The position numbers and the translations under genes were made by a program. Positions 1-7,660 of a stretch of DNA of 24,059 nt are shown one piece after another. Position 1 is the stretch's first letter; each line of letters begins with the position of its first letter. Location of the stretch: positions 1 through 24,059 of the forward strand of contig CAYLRF010000025.1 of NCBI GenBank assembly GCA_964385995.1. The letters are read 5' to 3'. The notes beneath the pieces are model-generated. The model searched no databases. It had not been told where the DNA came from and saw only the letters and a program-made list of their open reading frames with translations. This stretch comes from CAYLRF01 sp964385995 (GTDB taxonomy: Bacteria > Bacillota > Clostridia > Lachnospirales > Lachnospiraceae).

Positions 1-1
1 C

Positions 2-1921
2 GGGCGCGTCTCGGAGGAAGTCATCACCGGCACATATATCGCGAGTGACCGGGGCTTCGGCTTCGTGAGCGCGGGCGGTGACGAGGACATCTTCATCCGA
101 TACGGCGATGAAAACGGCGCGTTTCACGGCGACACGGTCGAAGTGAGGCTGAAGAGAAGAAGCCGCGCGGGCCGTCCCGAGGGAAGAGTCGTGCGTGTCA
201 CGGCGCGCTCAGTGTACAAAATCGTCGGCACTTACGTAAAACACGGACACGCGGGACTTGTAAGGCCCGATAACAGGCGTTATAAAAAAAGCGTCGTCAT
301 ACCTTCAAAAGACACGGCGGGCGCGCTTTCGGGTCAGAAGGTCGTGGCAAGTATCACCGACTACGGCGAGGGCGGCGATCTCCCGAAAGGCAAAGTGCGG
401 GAGATACTGGGCTTTACGGGAGAGGTCGGTATCGACGTCCTTTCCATAGCGAAGGAATACGATCTGCCGACGGAATTTCCCGAAGAAGCGATGGAGGAGG
501 CGAGCCGCGCGGAGCTGTCCGTAAGCGAGGCCGACATGAGCGGGCGAAAGGATCTTCGCGGCCTTTTGACGGTCACCATAGACGGTGAAGACGCGAAGGA
601 TCTGGACGACGCGGTCACCGTCACGCGCGAGGGGACAGGTTACAGGCTGGGTGTGCATATAGCCGACGTATCGAACTACGTGCGGGAAAACGGCGCTCTT
701 GACAGGGAGGCGAAAAAGCGCGGCACGAGCGTGTATCTGGCGGACAGAGTGATCCCGATGCTTCCGCCCGCGCTTTCAAACGACATATGTTCCCTAAATC
801 AAGGTGAGGATCGGCTCGCCTTAAGCTGTATCATGGATATCGATTCGGAGGGAAATCTCACCGGCCATGAGATCACGGAAAGTGTGATAAGAGTCGACCG
901 GCGGATGACCTATACGAGCGTAAAAAAGATCCTCGAGGATCACGACGAATCCGAGATCGAAAAATACGGTGATTTCGTGCCCATGTTCGAGACGATGAGA
1001 GAGCTTTCCGGGAAACTTCGCGAAAAGAGGCGCGGGCGGGGAGCCATAGATTTTGATTTCCCCGAGGCGCGGGTTTTGCTTGACGGGGACGGCCGTCCGA
1101 TCGAGATCACGGCGCGTGAGGGCAATGTCGCGACGCGGATCATAGAGGATTTCATGCTGATCGCGAACGAAACCGTTGCCGAGGAATATTTTCAGCGTAA
1201 GATACCGTTTGTTTACCGCGTACACGAGGCTCCGGACGCGGAAAAGATGAGGAAACTCGCCGCGTATCTGGCAAATTTCGGTTATACCCTGCGCGTCGGG
1301 ACGGATGTATCTCCGGCGGGTATACAAAAGCTTTTGCGCAAGGCCGAAGGGAAGGACGAGGAAGGGCTCATAAACCGCCTCGCCTTAAGGTCGATGAAAC
1401 AGGCCGCCTACTCGCCTGAGAATGTGGGGCATTTCGGACTGGCGGCGCGGTATTATTGTCATTTCACATCGCCGATACGGCGTTATCCGGATTTGCAGAT
1501 TCACCGAATCATAAAAGAAAATCTTCACGGAAGCCTGACAGATGAGCGAAAGCTTCATTATAAAAATATCCTCGAGGATGTGGCGAAGACCTCAAGTGAA
1601 CGAGAGAGAACCGCTCAGGAGGCGGAGCGGGAGACAGTGAAGCTGAAAGAGGCGGAATATATGGCAGGATACGTGGGAGAGATTTTTGACGGAATCATCT
1701 CGGGCGTCACGAAGTGGGGCTTTTACGTGGAGCTTAAAAATACCGTGGAAGGCCTGGTCCGTGTATCGTCTCTTTCGGATGATTATTATGAATACTCGGA
1801 AGACGATTTCGCGCTGACGGGCGTGCGCGGCAAAAAAAGCTACAGGCTCGGACAGAAGGTGACGGTGCGCGTAACCGGCGTCGACATACAGCGAAGAAAC
1901 ATAGATTTTGAGTTGGCTTAA
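2..1921 (+). CDS. rnr: Ribonuclease R (3'-5' exoribonuclease), 5' end outside window
   Basis: RNase R degrades structured RNA from the 3' end in the cytoplasm and takes part in RNA quality control. The reading frame is open from base 2. It reads through the GTG at 65 with a typical cold-shock/OB stretch before it (GTYIASDRGFGFV), so the GTG is internal and the true start lies upstream of the window. A second OB region follows. The RNB catalytic domain carries the acidic motif IDGEDAKDLDD at 578-610, with the four metal-binding aspartates present. An S1 RNA-binding domain fills about 1676-1915, and the protein ends right after it, without the lysine-rich tail of the E. coli enzyme. smpB follows 86 bp downstream, a pairing that fits trans-translation, where RNase R clears the released mRNA. 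Family assignment is secure. Confidence 0.96.
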   Translation, partial: GRVSEEVITGTYIASDRGFGFVSAGGDEDIFIRYGDENGAFHGDTVEVRLKRRSRAGRPEGRVVRVTARSVYKIVGTYVKHGHAGLVRPDNRRYKKSVVIPSKDTAGALSGQKVVASITDYGEGGDLPKGKVREILGFTGEVGIDVLSIAKEYDLPTEFPEEAMEEASRAELSVSEADMSGRKDLRGLLTVTIDGEDAKDLDDAVTVTREGTGYRLGVHIADVSNYVRENGALDREAKKRGTSVYLADRVIPMLPPALSNDICSLNQGEDRLALSCIMDIDSEGNLTGHEITESVIRVDRRMTYTSVKKILEDHDESEIEKYGDFVPMFETMRELSGKLREKRRGRGAIDFDFPEARVLLDGDGRPIEITAREGNVATRIIEDFMLIANETVAEEYFQRKIPFVYRVHEAPDAEKMRKLAAYLANFGYTLRVGTDVSPAGIQKLLRKAEGKDEEGLINRLALRSMKQAAYSPENVGHFGLAARYYCHFTSPIRRYPDLQIHRIIKENLHGSLTDERKLHYKNILEDVAKTSSERERTAQEAERETVKLKEAEYMAGYVGEIFDGIISGVTKWGFYVELKNTVEGLVRVSSLSDDYYEYSEDDFALTGVRGKKSYRLGQKVTVRVTGVDIQRRNIDFELA

Positions 1922-2007
1922 AAGGCAGCCGCAAGGACTAAAAGAGGCGAAAAAGCCTTACGGTAAACAGACGGGCGGCCGGGATTTAAAGCGGAGAGTA
2001 TCACGAC

Positions 2008-2481
2008 ATGAGCGGGACATCGGAAAAACTCATCGCGAATAACAAAAAAGCCCTTCACGATTTTTTCATCCTCGAAAAATACGAGGCGGGCATTTCCCTT
2101 CGCGGTACGGAAGTAAAGTCCGTCCGCATGGGTAACTGCAGCATCAGAGAGGCGTTCGTGCGCATAGACGGCGGCGAGGCCGTTATCTACGGTATGCATA
2201 TCAGTCCTTATGAGAAGGGAAATATCTTTAACCGTGATCCCCTGCGCGAGAGAAAGCTGCTGCTTCATAAGGCCGAGATAAGAAAAATCTCGGGCAAGGT
2301 AAAGGAAAAGGGCATGACACTCGTGCCGCTTAGGGTTTATCTTAAAGGCAACTTAGTCAAGGTGGAAATCGGGCTGGCGAAGGGTAAGAAACTCTATGAT
2401 AAGCGCGAGGACATCGCGAAAAAAGACAGCGAGAGAGAAGCCAGAAGGAATCTTAAGGAAACGTCGTCACGTCACGGCTGA
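2008..2481 (+). CDS. smpB: SsrA-binding protein SmpB
   Basis: SmpB binds tmRNA and delivers it to stalled ribosomes for trans-translation. The 157-aa product has the family length. Recognisable stretches are the N-terminal NNKKALHDFFILEKYEAGI, then LRGTEVKSVRMG, then the oligonucleotide-binding barrel, and a basic C-terminal tail (KKLYDKREDIAKKDSEREA), which reaches the decoding centre in the known complex. The start is an ATG with a GGAG at 1993-1996, 11 bp upstream. It lies just after rnr and is probably co-transcribed. tmRNA itself is not in the 160 bp behind it or elsewhere that I can see. The stop codon lies inside a small perfect hairpin, CGTCA/TGACG at 2470-2483. Confidence 0.97.
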   Translation: MSGTSEKLIANNKKALHDFFILEKYEAGISLRGTEVKSVRMGNCSIREAFVRIDGGEAVIYGMHISPYEKGNIFNRDPLRERKLLLHKAEIRKISGKVKEKGMTLVPLRVYLKGNLVKVEIGLAKGKKLYDKREDIAKKDSEREARRNLKETSSRHG

Positions 2482-2561
2482 CGGGGAGGTGTCTCACAGT
2501 CGCGGCGCGGACAACATCGTCCGAGACGGCGGCGGACGTGCAGGGACCCGAAGGTATGTGT

Positions 2562-2585
2562 CGCGGCACGCTGAAGCGTGTCGCG
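2562..2585 (+). other. Stem-loop in the smpB-araM spacer
   Basis: A 10-bp stem, CGCGGCACGC paired with GCGTGTCGCG (one G.U pair), closes a TGAA loop. No T-run follows, so it is not a standard intrinsic terminator. Upstream in the same spacer, CGGAC at 2508-2512 pairs with GTCCG at 2519-2523, and GTCT at 2491-2494 can pair with AGAC at 2524-2527 around it. The spacer is therefore rich in possible RNA structure. It may be an mRNA 3' end, a processing site or a leader of the next gene. No known riboswitch class was recognised. Confidence 0.45.
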
Positions 2586-2634
2586 TATCGGTACGGATGA
2601 AAACAGAGCGCCCGGGTGATTAAGGCGCGGCGGG

Positions 2635-2641
2635 AAAGGAG
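2635..2641 (+). promoter_or_regulatory. Ribosome binding site fixing the araM-like start at 2648
   Basis: AAAGGAG ends directly against the ATG at 2642, which leaves no spacing for that codon, but lies 6 bp before the in-frame ATG at 2648. The second ATG is therefore the likely start. Confidence 0.7.
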
Positions 2642-2647
2642 ATGTAT

Positions 2648-3916
2648 ATGGATATCAACGGTCTGCTCGGGACAAGGAAGTGTTCGTGCGGAAAAACGCA
2701 CAGTTGTGACATCAAGGCGGTAGAGATAGGCGCGGGCGCCGTAAAAAGCGTAAGGGAATTGACCGCTCCTTACAAAAACGTGCTGCTGGTCGCTGATAAG
2801 AATACCTACGCCGTCTGCGGAGAGGCGGTGGCGGGCGAACTTAGGGGAAGACTTAAGGACACGCTCATTTACGATGAGGAGGGTCTTCTCATACCGAATG
2901 AGACCGCGGTGGAGAAAATGTCGCGCCGCGTAACGGAGGATACCGACCTTATCATGGGTATCGGCTCGGGAGTTATCCAGGATCTGTGTAAATACGTGAG
3001 TCATAAGTCGCGTCTGCCCTATCAGATAGTGGCGACCGCGCCTTCGATGGACGGCTACGCGTCGGTGGGAGCCGCCATGATCATGGGAAATATGAAGGTC
3101 ACATACAGCGCTCACGTCCCGGAGGCCATCATCGGCGATACCGATATCCTAAAGGACGCTCCCATGCGGATGATACAGGCGGGATACGGAGACATACTGG
3201 GCAAATTTTCCTGTTTAAACGACTGGAAACTCGGGGCGGTCGTAAATGACGAATATTTTTGCGACGAAGTGTATGACCTCACCTATGATATGCTGCGAAA
3301 GACGAAGGATCTGGGAGAGAAGCTTCTTAAGAGGGACGCCGACGCGGTTTGTACGCTGATGGAAGCCTTGGTGGGCGCGGGAGTCGCGATGGCTTACGTG
3401 GGAAATTCCAGACCCGCGTCCGGGAGCGAGCATCATTTGTCGCATTTTTTCGAAGTGGTGGGTATTTTAAATAACGAGCCTTACTTTCCGCACGGCATAG
3501 ACGTGGCTTATTCGTCGGTGTGCACCGAAATGCTGCGTGAAAAGCTCCTTAAATATAAGACGTGCCCGACGCGCGGGACGGGTTCTTATAAGTTTGATCG
3601 TGAAGCGTGGGAGAAGGACATCAGAGCCGTATATACGAACGCCGCCGACGGCGTGATAGCGCTGCAGGATAAGCTCGGTTGGTATGAAACGGACAGACTT
3701 CCCGTATATCAGAGCAGGTGGGATAAGATACGGGATGTCCTTTCAGAGGCGCCCTCATCGGAGGAAATGCTTCGTTATATACAGAGTGCGGGGCTTGATT
3801 TCACCGAATTCGAGAAGATGTACGGCAGACAAAAGATAGAAAACGCGCTGCGTTACGGCAAGGATCTGAAAGACAGGTATACCGTGCTGTGGATGTACCG
3901 TGATCTGATGTCGTGA
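2648..3916 (+). CDS. araM: sn-glycerol-1-phosphate dehydrogenase, AraM/EgsA-like
   Basis: The family reduces dihydroxyacetone phosphate to sn-glycerol-1-phosphate using NAD(P)H and a divalent metal. Archaea use it for membrane lipids, and Bacillus AraM feeds heptaprenylglyceryl phosphate synthesis. From the ATG at 2648 the product has 422 aa. An N-terminal CxCGxxH stretch (CSCGKTHSCDI) precedes a Rossmann-type half with the nucleotide-binding GIGSGVIQD. Candidate metal ligands of the iron-containing/dehydroquinate-synthase-like superfamily follow: Asp in YGDILGK, His in SEHHLSHF and His in YFPHGIDV. The ATG at 2642 is rejected because it abuts the ribosome binding site. The dgt gene follows 50 bp later. 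A related polyol-phosphate dehydrogenase activity cannot be excluded from sequence. Confidence 0.88.
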   Translation: MDINGLLGTRKCSCGKTHSCDIKAVEIGAGAVKSVRELTAPYKNVLLVADKNTYAVCGEAVAGELRGRLKDTLIYDEEGLLIPNETAVEKMSRRVTEDTDLIMGIGSGVIQDLCKYVSHKSRLPYQIVATAPSMDGYASVGAAMIMGNMKVTYSAHVPEAIIGDTDILKDAPMRMIQAGYGDILGKFSCLNDWKLGAVVNDEYFCDEVYDLTYDMLRKTKDLGEKLLKRDADAVCTLMEALVGAGVAMAYVGNSRPASGSEHHLSHFFEVVGILNNEPYFPHGIDVAYSSVCTEMLREKLLKYKTCPTRGTGSYKFDREAWEKDIRAVYTNAADGVIALQDKLGWYETDRLPVYQSRWDKIRDVLSEAPSSEEMLRYIQSAGLDFTEFEKMYGRQKIENALRYGKDLKDRYTVLWMYRDLMS

Positions 3917-3966
3917 CGGGAAGTTGCTTATTGTTGTGCCGATGTTGTGACGGAAAAGGGGAAAAT

Positions 3967-5394
3967 ATGAACTGGGGGAGGTTACTTTCCGCGAAAAGGG
4001 TGCGCGAATATACATCCAAAAACGCGGGGAAAACGGACCTGCGCAGCGAATTTGAGAAGGATTATCACCGAATCATAGGAAGCGCGTCATTTCGCAGGCT
4101 TCAGGATAAGACGCAGGTATTTCCGCTGGATAAGAGCGATTTCGTGCGCACGAGGCTCACGCATTCGCTCGAGGTGTCGTCGTTTGCCCGCTCGCTCGGC
4201 CACAATATCGGCGAATTTATCCTGACGGAAGGAAAAGATCCCGAATTTACCCGTCAGCGCAAAGAAGACGTCTGCAGCATTCTCCAGTGCGCGGGCCTTT
4301 TGCATGATATCGGAAATCCCCCGTTCGGTCACTTCGGCGAGAGTGTGATACGCGACTGGTTTAGGAAGCGCCTCGGCGAATTGACGTTTAGGGGCAGACC
4401 CGTACGGGATATACTTACGCCGCAGATGCGGGAGGATTTTTATAATTTCGAGGGCAACGCTCAGGCTTTTCGGCTGATCACGAAGCTTCATTATCTCGTG
4501 GACGATCACGGCATGAATCTCACGTACGCGCTGCTTAACACGATCGTGAAATACCCCGTGGCCTCTACCGGTATCAACCCCGATTCCGGCGATATCAAAG
4601 ACAAAAAGATGGGATTTTTCTACGCGGATCGAAAGCTCTATGAGGCGGTGGCGACTGAGACGGGTACGCTCGGGATGAGACATCCGCTTACCTTTATCCT
4701 GGAGGCGGCGGACGACATCGCTTATAAGACGGCGGACATAGAGGACGGTTTCGTCAAGGGATTTATCTCATATGAGACGCTTTTTGGTGAGCTTTGCGCG
4801 CTGCAGGATGGGCAGCGGGACTATGCCTTTAAGCCCGCAGATTCTCTTAAGAGAAAGTATGAGAGCGGTATCGAAAAAGGCGCGGTAAGCCCGGGGGAAT
4901 ACGCCGTGAAAAACTGGATCGTGGCCGCGCAGGGATTTCTCATAAAATGCGCCACGGAGGGATTTACCGCGAATTACCGGGATATCATGAGCGGTACGTA
5001 TCGGCACGATCTTTTCTACGGCACGGAGGCGGAGGGGCTTACACAGCTTTTGGGCGATCTGGCGTATCGGAAGATATTTTCATCGGCGGATATCTACAAA
5101 AAGGAAGTATCGGAGTCAAGCATACTCAGCTTCCTGATGGATCAATTCGTTACCGCCGCGCTCTACTACGACACGGATTCCAAACCGGACGGCGTGGACG
5201 ACAGACTCATATCGTTTATTTCCGAAAATTACAAGAAAGCCTATCACCGCGGCGCGGAGGGAAAAAGCGAGGCAGAGCGGCTGTATCTGCGGCTCCTTCT
5301 CGTGACGGATTATATCTGCGGCATGACGGACAGCTTCGCGAAGAGACTTTATCAGGAGCTTTTGGGCGTCTCGGATGTCGGACTGTTTCTGTGA
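3967..5394 (+). CDS. dgt: Deoxyguanosinetriphosphate triphosphohydrolase-like HD protein
   Basis: dGTPases cleave dNTPs to deoxynucleoside and triphosphate and help set dNTP pools. From the ATG at 3967 the product has 475 aa. HD-superfamily metal ligands are visible: H66 in RTRLTHSLEV, H113-D114 in LLHDIGNPPFGH, and a later Asp in EAADDIAYKTADIEDG. The frame is open back to a GTG at 3913 that overlaps the araM stop. The extra 18 residues there are cysteine-rich and unlike the family, while AAGGGG at 3956-3961 sits 5 bp before 3967, so the downstream ATG is chosen. The gene ends 23 bp before an assembly gap. Substrate preference among dNTPs is not readable from sequence. Confidence 0.92.
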   Translation: MNWGRLLSAKRVREYTSKNAGKTDLRSEFEKDYHRIIGSASFRRLQDKTQVFPLDKSDFVRTRLTHSLEVSSFARSLGHNIGEFILTEGKDPEFTRQRKEDVCSILQCAGLLHDIGNPPFGHFGESVIRDWFRKRLGELTFRGRPVRDILTPQMREDFYNFEGNAQAFRLITKLHYLVDDHGMNLTYALLNTIVKYPVASTGINPDSGDIKDKKMGFFYADRKLYEAVATETGTLGMRHPLTFILEAADDIAYKTADIEDGFVKGFISYETLFGELCALQDGQRDYAFKPADSLKRKYESGIEKGAVSPGEYAVKNWIVAAQGFLIKCATEGFTANYRDIMSGTYRHDLFYGTEAEGLTQLLGDLAYRKIFSSADIYKKEVSESSILSFLMDQFVTAALYYDTDSKPDGVDDRLISFISENYKKAYHRGAEGKSEAERLYLRLLLVTDYICGMTDSFAKRLYQELLGVSDVGLFL

Positions 5395-5417
5395 ATCACA
5401 TATGTATATTTATGGGA

Positions 5418-5517
5418 NNNNNNNNNNNNNNNNNNNNNNNNNNNNNNNNNNNNNNNNNNNNNNNNNNNNNNNNNNNNNNNNNNNNNNNNNNNNNNNNNNN
5501 NNNNNNNNNNNNNNNNN
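5418..5517. other. Assembly gap (100 N)
   Basis: Exactly 100 undetermined bases, the usual placeholder for a scaffold join of unknown length. It lies between dgt and degV. Missing content could include a terminator, an RNA gene or a whole small gene. The left flank is AT-rich (ATGTATATTTATGGGA). Confidence 0.98.
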
Positions 5518-5533
5518 TGCCCGAAAAACTTAC

Positions 5534-5561
5534 TTGCAATATCCGCGACACGTAGTAAAAT
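5534..5561 (+). promoter_or_regulatory. Candidate sigma-A promoter for degV
   Basis: TTGCAA at 5534-5539 (4 of 6 to TTGACA) and TAAAAT at 5556-5561 (5 of 6 to TATAAT) are separated by 16 bp. The start site would fall near 5568, about 47 bp before the degV ATG. The -10 and the presumed start lie within the inverted repeat at 5547-5573. Confidence 0.5.
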
Positions 5562-5573
5562 AAACTACGTGTC
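5547..5573. promoter_or_regulatory. Perfect 10-bp inverted repeat over the degV promoter, possible operator
   Basis: GACACGTAGT at 5547-5556 and its exact reverse complement ACTACGTGTC at 5564-5573 flank the 7-bp AAAATAA. The half-site centres are 17 bp apart, and the repeat covers the candidate -10 and start site, which is where a repressor would block transcription. As RNA it would be a 10-bp hairpin, but no T-run follows, so a terminator for dgt is less likely. The cognate regulator is unknown. Confidence 0.5.
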
Positions 5574-5614
5574 ATAACATCGATATGATTTGCGGCCGCG
5601 GTTAGGAGACTTAC

Positions 5615-6511
5615 ATGTTTCAGGTTATCAGCGACAGTTCATGCGACCTTCCGGTCGATTGGATAAAGGAAAAAGGCGTGGAGGTCATACCTTTTTCGGT
5701 ATCATTTGACGGCGAGACATTTTTAAAAGAGATTACCGAAATATCCGTCAGGGATTTTTATGACCGCATGGTCGAAAATTACAATAAGGTCTTTCCGAGT
5801 TCCTCTCTTCCCCCGGTCGGCGATTACTGCGATGTCTTTACGCGTTACGCCGCGAAAGACGTGCCGGTTATATGTATCTGTATCTCCCTGAAATTCAGCG
5901 GCGCGTATCAGGCGGCTCTAAACGCGAAGGAGATAGTTCTGGAAAAATATCCGAACGCACGGATCGAAGTCATTGACTCCATGATGGACACTGTGGCGCA
6001 GGGACTTTTTACCATGGAAGCCGCAAGATTAAATGAGGAGGGAGTCGGCTTTGAGGAGAGCGTGCGCAGACTTTACGCCGTCCGCGAGACGGGGCGTATC
6101 TTTTTCACGGTAGGGAACGTGGATTATCTGCGGCACGGCGGACGTATCGGCAAGCTCTCCGGCGTGGCGGCCTCAATCCTGCATGTGCGCCCTCTTATCA
6201 CCTTAAGGGACGGAGAGATTTATCCTTCCGGACTTTCGCGCAGCCGTAAGAAATCGCGGCTTTCTGTCATAAATCTCCTTGAGGCGCACGTGCGTAAACT
6301 TACGGACGCCGGAGAGGATATGAGCGATTATCTGGTAAATATCGGCTTCGGATATGACGAGGATGAGGCCATGGAGTTTCTCGAGCAGGTGCGGGAGAGA
6401 TTTAAGGACGTATTTGATGCGGACGCGATAAAGCTCTATCAGATCGGGGCCGCGATCTCCGTTCATACCGGACCCTACGCGCTCGGCATAGGATTTTTAA
6501 AGAAGGCATAA
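5615..6511 (+). CDS. DegV family fatty-acid-binding protein (FakB-like)
   Basis: DegV/FakB proteins bind one fatty acid in the cytosol and, with FakA kinase, present it for phosphorylation on the way to phospholipids. The product has 298 aa, the usual length. Family landmarks are the N-terminal ISDSSCDLP, the lipid-head region FPSSSLPPVGDYCDVF, CISLKFSGAYQAAL, the VIDSMMDTVAQGL strand and VDYLRHGGRIGK. AGGAG at 5604-5608 sits 6 bp before the ATG. The gene appears to have its own promoter with an overlapping palindrome. No FakA gene is in the window, and Clostridia carry several paralogues, so the ligand is unknown. Confidence 0.93.
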   Translation: MFQVISDSSCDLPVDWIKEKGVEVIPFSVSFDGETFLKEITEISVRDFYDRMVENYNKVFPSSSLPPVGDYCDVFTRYAAKDVPVICICISLKFSGAYQAALNAKEIVLEKYPNARIEVIDSMMDTVAQGLFTMEAARLNEEGVGFEESVRRLYAVRETGRIFFTVGNVDYLRHGGRIGKLSGVAASILHVRPLITLRDGEIYPSGLSRSRKKSRLSVINLLEAHVRKLTDAGEDMSDYLVNIGFGYDEDEAMEFLEQVRERFKDVFDADAIKLYQIGAAISVHTGPYALGIGFLKKA

Positions 6512-6523
6512 TTTTGAAAATGA

Positions 6524-6559
6524 GTCGTGGAGGGCTGTAAATCCCCGTGCCTCCCCGAC
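6524..6559 (+). other. Imperfect stem-loop behind degV
   Basis: GTCGTGGAGG at 6524-6533 pairs with CCTCCCCGAC at 6550-6559 with one T.C mismatch around a 16-nt loop. No clear T-run follows, so it is at best a weak or factor-assisted terminator for degV. It lies upstream of the next promoter. Confidence 0.35.
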
Positions 6560-6608
6560 ACGCAAATCCCCGGAATGTAATTTCCACCTGTTACGAATCC
6601 CCAATCTA

Positions 6609-6617
6609 TGATACAAT
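6609..6617 (+). promoter_or_regulatory. Extended -10 promoter for the nucleoside hydrolase/PFOR genes
   Basis: TGATACAAT contains the TGn extension followed by TACAAT (5 of 6 to TATAAT). No convincing -35 lies 16-18 bp upstream, which is acceptable for an extended -10 promoter. The leader would be about 55 nt and contains a small hairpin, CGTCGG/CCGGCG with loop CTT, at 6637-6651. It could drive the hydrolase, the PFOR genes and beyond, because later spacers are short. Confidence 0.45.
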
Positions 6618-6677
6618 ATCACAAAGAGCGCTTTCACGTCGGCTTCCGGCGCATTTACGAAAGGGGATATTACTCAT

Positions 6678-7625
6678 ATGGATTCGGATCGTTATATGCG
6701 AAGCATCACACTTCCTCCCGAGAGGGCGGACGTGGTTCTGGATACGGATGCGTACAATGAGATAGACGATCAGTTCGCGATATCGTATCTCATAAAGAAC
6801 TCCGAGAGGCTTAAGATTAAGGCACTGTACGCGGCGCCGTTTTTAAATTTCAGATCGTCCTCGGCGGGCGACGGCATGAGAAAAAGCTACGACGAGATCT
6901 TAAGACTCCTCGATCTCATGGACGAGAAAAGTCTCGCGAAAGTCACGTTTAAGGGTTCCGACGCGTTTCTCGCGGATGAAAAGTCTCCCGTCATGTCGGA
7001 CGCGGCGGCGGATCTGGCGAAGAGGGCGGCTGCTTACAGTAAGGATGACCCCCTCTATGTCATCGCCATCGGAGCGATAACGAACGTCGCCTCCGCTCTT
7101 CTTATCGACCCCGGGATAGCCGAAAAGATCGTCGTGGTCTGGCTCGGCGGTCATTCAAGGGAATTTCAGGACACGAGAGAATTTAATATGTATCAGGATG
7201 TCGCCGCCGCGAGGGTGGTATTTAAAAGCGGCGCTCCCATAGTGCAGCTTCCCTGTAACGGCGTGGTAAACGCCTTTTGCGTGCCGTATGTCGAGATGGC
7301 CCACTGTCTTAAGGGCGTAAACGCTCTTTGTGACTTTCTCGTGGGCAGGGTAAAGGAAGATCTGGACCGCTACGCGAAAGGAAAGGCGGCGTCAAGAGTC
7401 ATCTGGGACGTGACCGCCGTCGCGTGGCTTTTAAATGACAAAAACAGATTTATGCTCACGAGAGCGGAGCATTTGGCCGTCCCCGAATATGACGATCGCT
7501 ACGCCGTTGATCGAAGCCGCTTCATGGGATACGTGTATTTTATAAAAAGAGACGCGCTCGCGACCGATCTTTTCATGAAGCTTACCGACGGGAAATGCGA
7601 GGGACGTTTGTACGGGAATGAGTGA
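6678..7625 (+). CDS. Divergent nucleoside hydrolase (IunH superfamily)
   Basis: The superfamily hydrolyses ribonucleosides to base and ribose using a bound calcium ion. The 315-aa product has the N-terminal calcium motif in the form DTDAYNEIDDQFA, rather than the common DTDPGxDDA, then AIGAITNVASAL and EFNMYQDVAAARVVF, which match superfamily landmarks. Near the C terminus, where characterised enzymes have His-Asp, this protein has Trp-Asp (RVIWDVTAVAWLL). The calcium-binding Asp is kept but the leaving-group His is absent. It may use another acid, prefer a different substrate, or not be a classical hydrolase. An AAGGGG at 6661-6666 lies 11 bp before the ATG. The PFOR genes follow 35 bp downstream. 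Confidence 0.85.
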   Translation: MDSDRYMRSITLPPERADVVLDTDAYNEIDDQFAISYLIKNSERLKIKALYAAPFLNFRSSSAGDGMRKSYDEILRLLDLMDEKSLAKVTFKGSDAFLADEKSPVMSDAAADLAKRAAAYSKDDPLYVIAIGAITNVASALLIDPGIAEKIVVVWLGGHSREFQDTREFNMYQDVAAARVVFKSGAPIVQLPCNGVVNAFCVPYVEMAHCLKGVNALCDFLVGRVKEDLDRYAKGKAASRVIWDVTAVAWLLNDKNRFMLTRAEHLAVPEYDDRYAVDRSRFMGYVYFIKRDALATDLFMKLTDGKCEGRLYGNE

Positions 7626-7660
7626 CGGCGGCGAAGGTTTTTGAAAGGAAGATTTTTCAC

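Noticed and set aside
65..67. GTG as the RNase R start
   Set aside because: The frame upstream encodes conserved cold-shock-domain sequence up to the window edge, so the gene is truncated.
2482..2641. tmRNA (ssrA) behind smpB
   Set aside because: The spacer is too short for tmRNA and no tRNA-like acceptor ends or tag-peptide frame were seen.
2453..3115. 220-codon open frame on the - strand across smpB end and the araM-like gene
   Set aside because: His/Arg-rich translation with no family resemblance, antisense to a well-supported gene; a GC-driven shadow.
3913..3966. Upstream GTG start for dgt
   Set aside because: It would add a Cys-rich 18-residue leader unlike the family, and the ribosome binding site fits the ATG at 3967.
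4087..4683. 198-codon - strand frame inside dgt
   Set aside because: Antisense to the HD catalytic region of dgt, no recognisable domain or ribosome binding site.
4947..5555. Open frame running through the first N block (and a similar one at 14924-15295 through the second)
   Set aside because: Continuity across 100 unknown bases is meaningless; the real genes end or start outside the gaps.
5547..5573. Intrinsic terminator of dgt
   Set aside because: The stem is strong but not GC-rich at its tip and no T-run follows; overlap with a promoter -10 fits an operator better.
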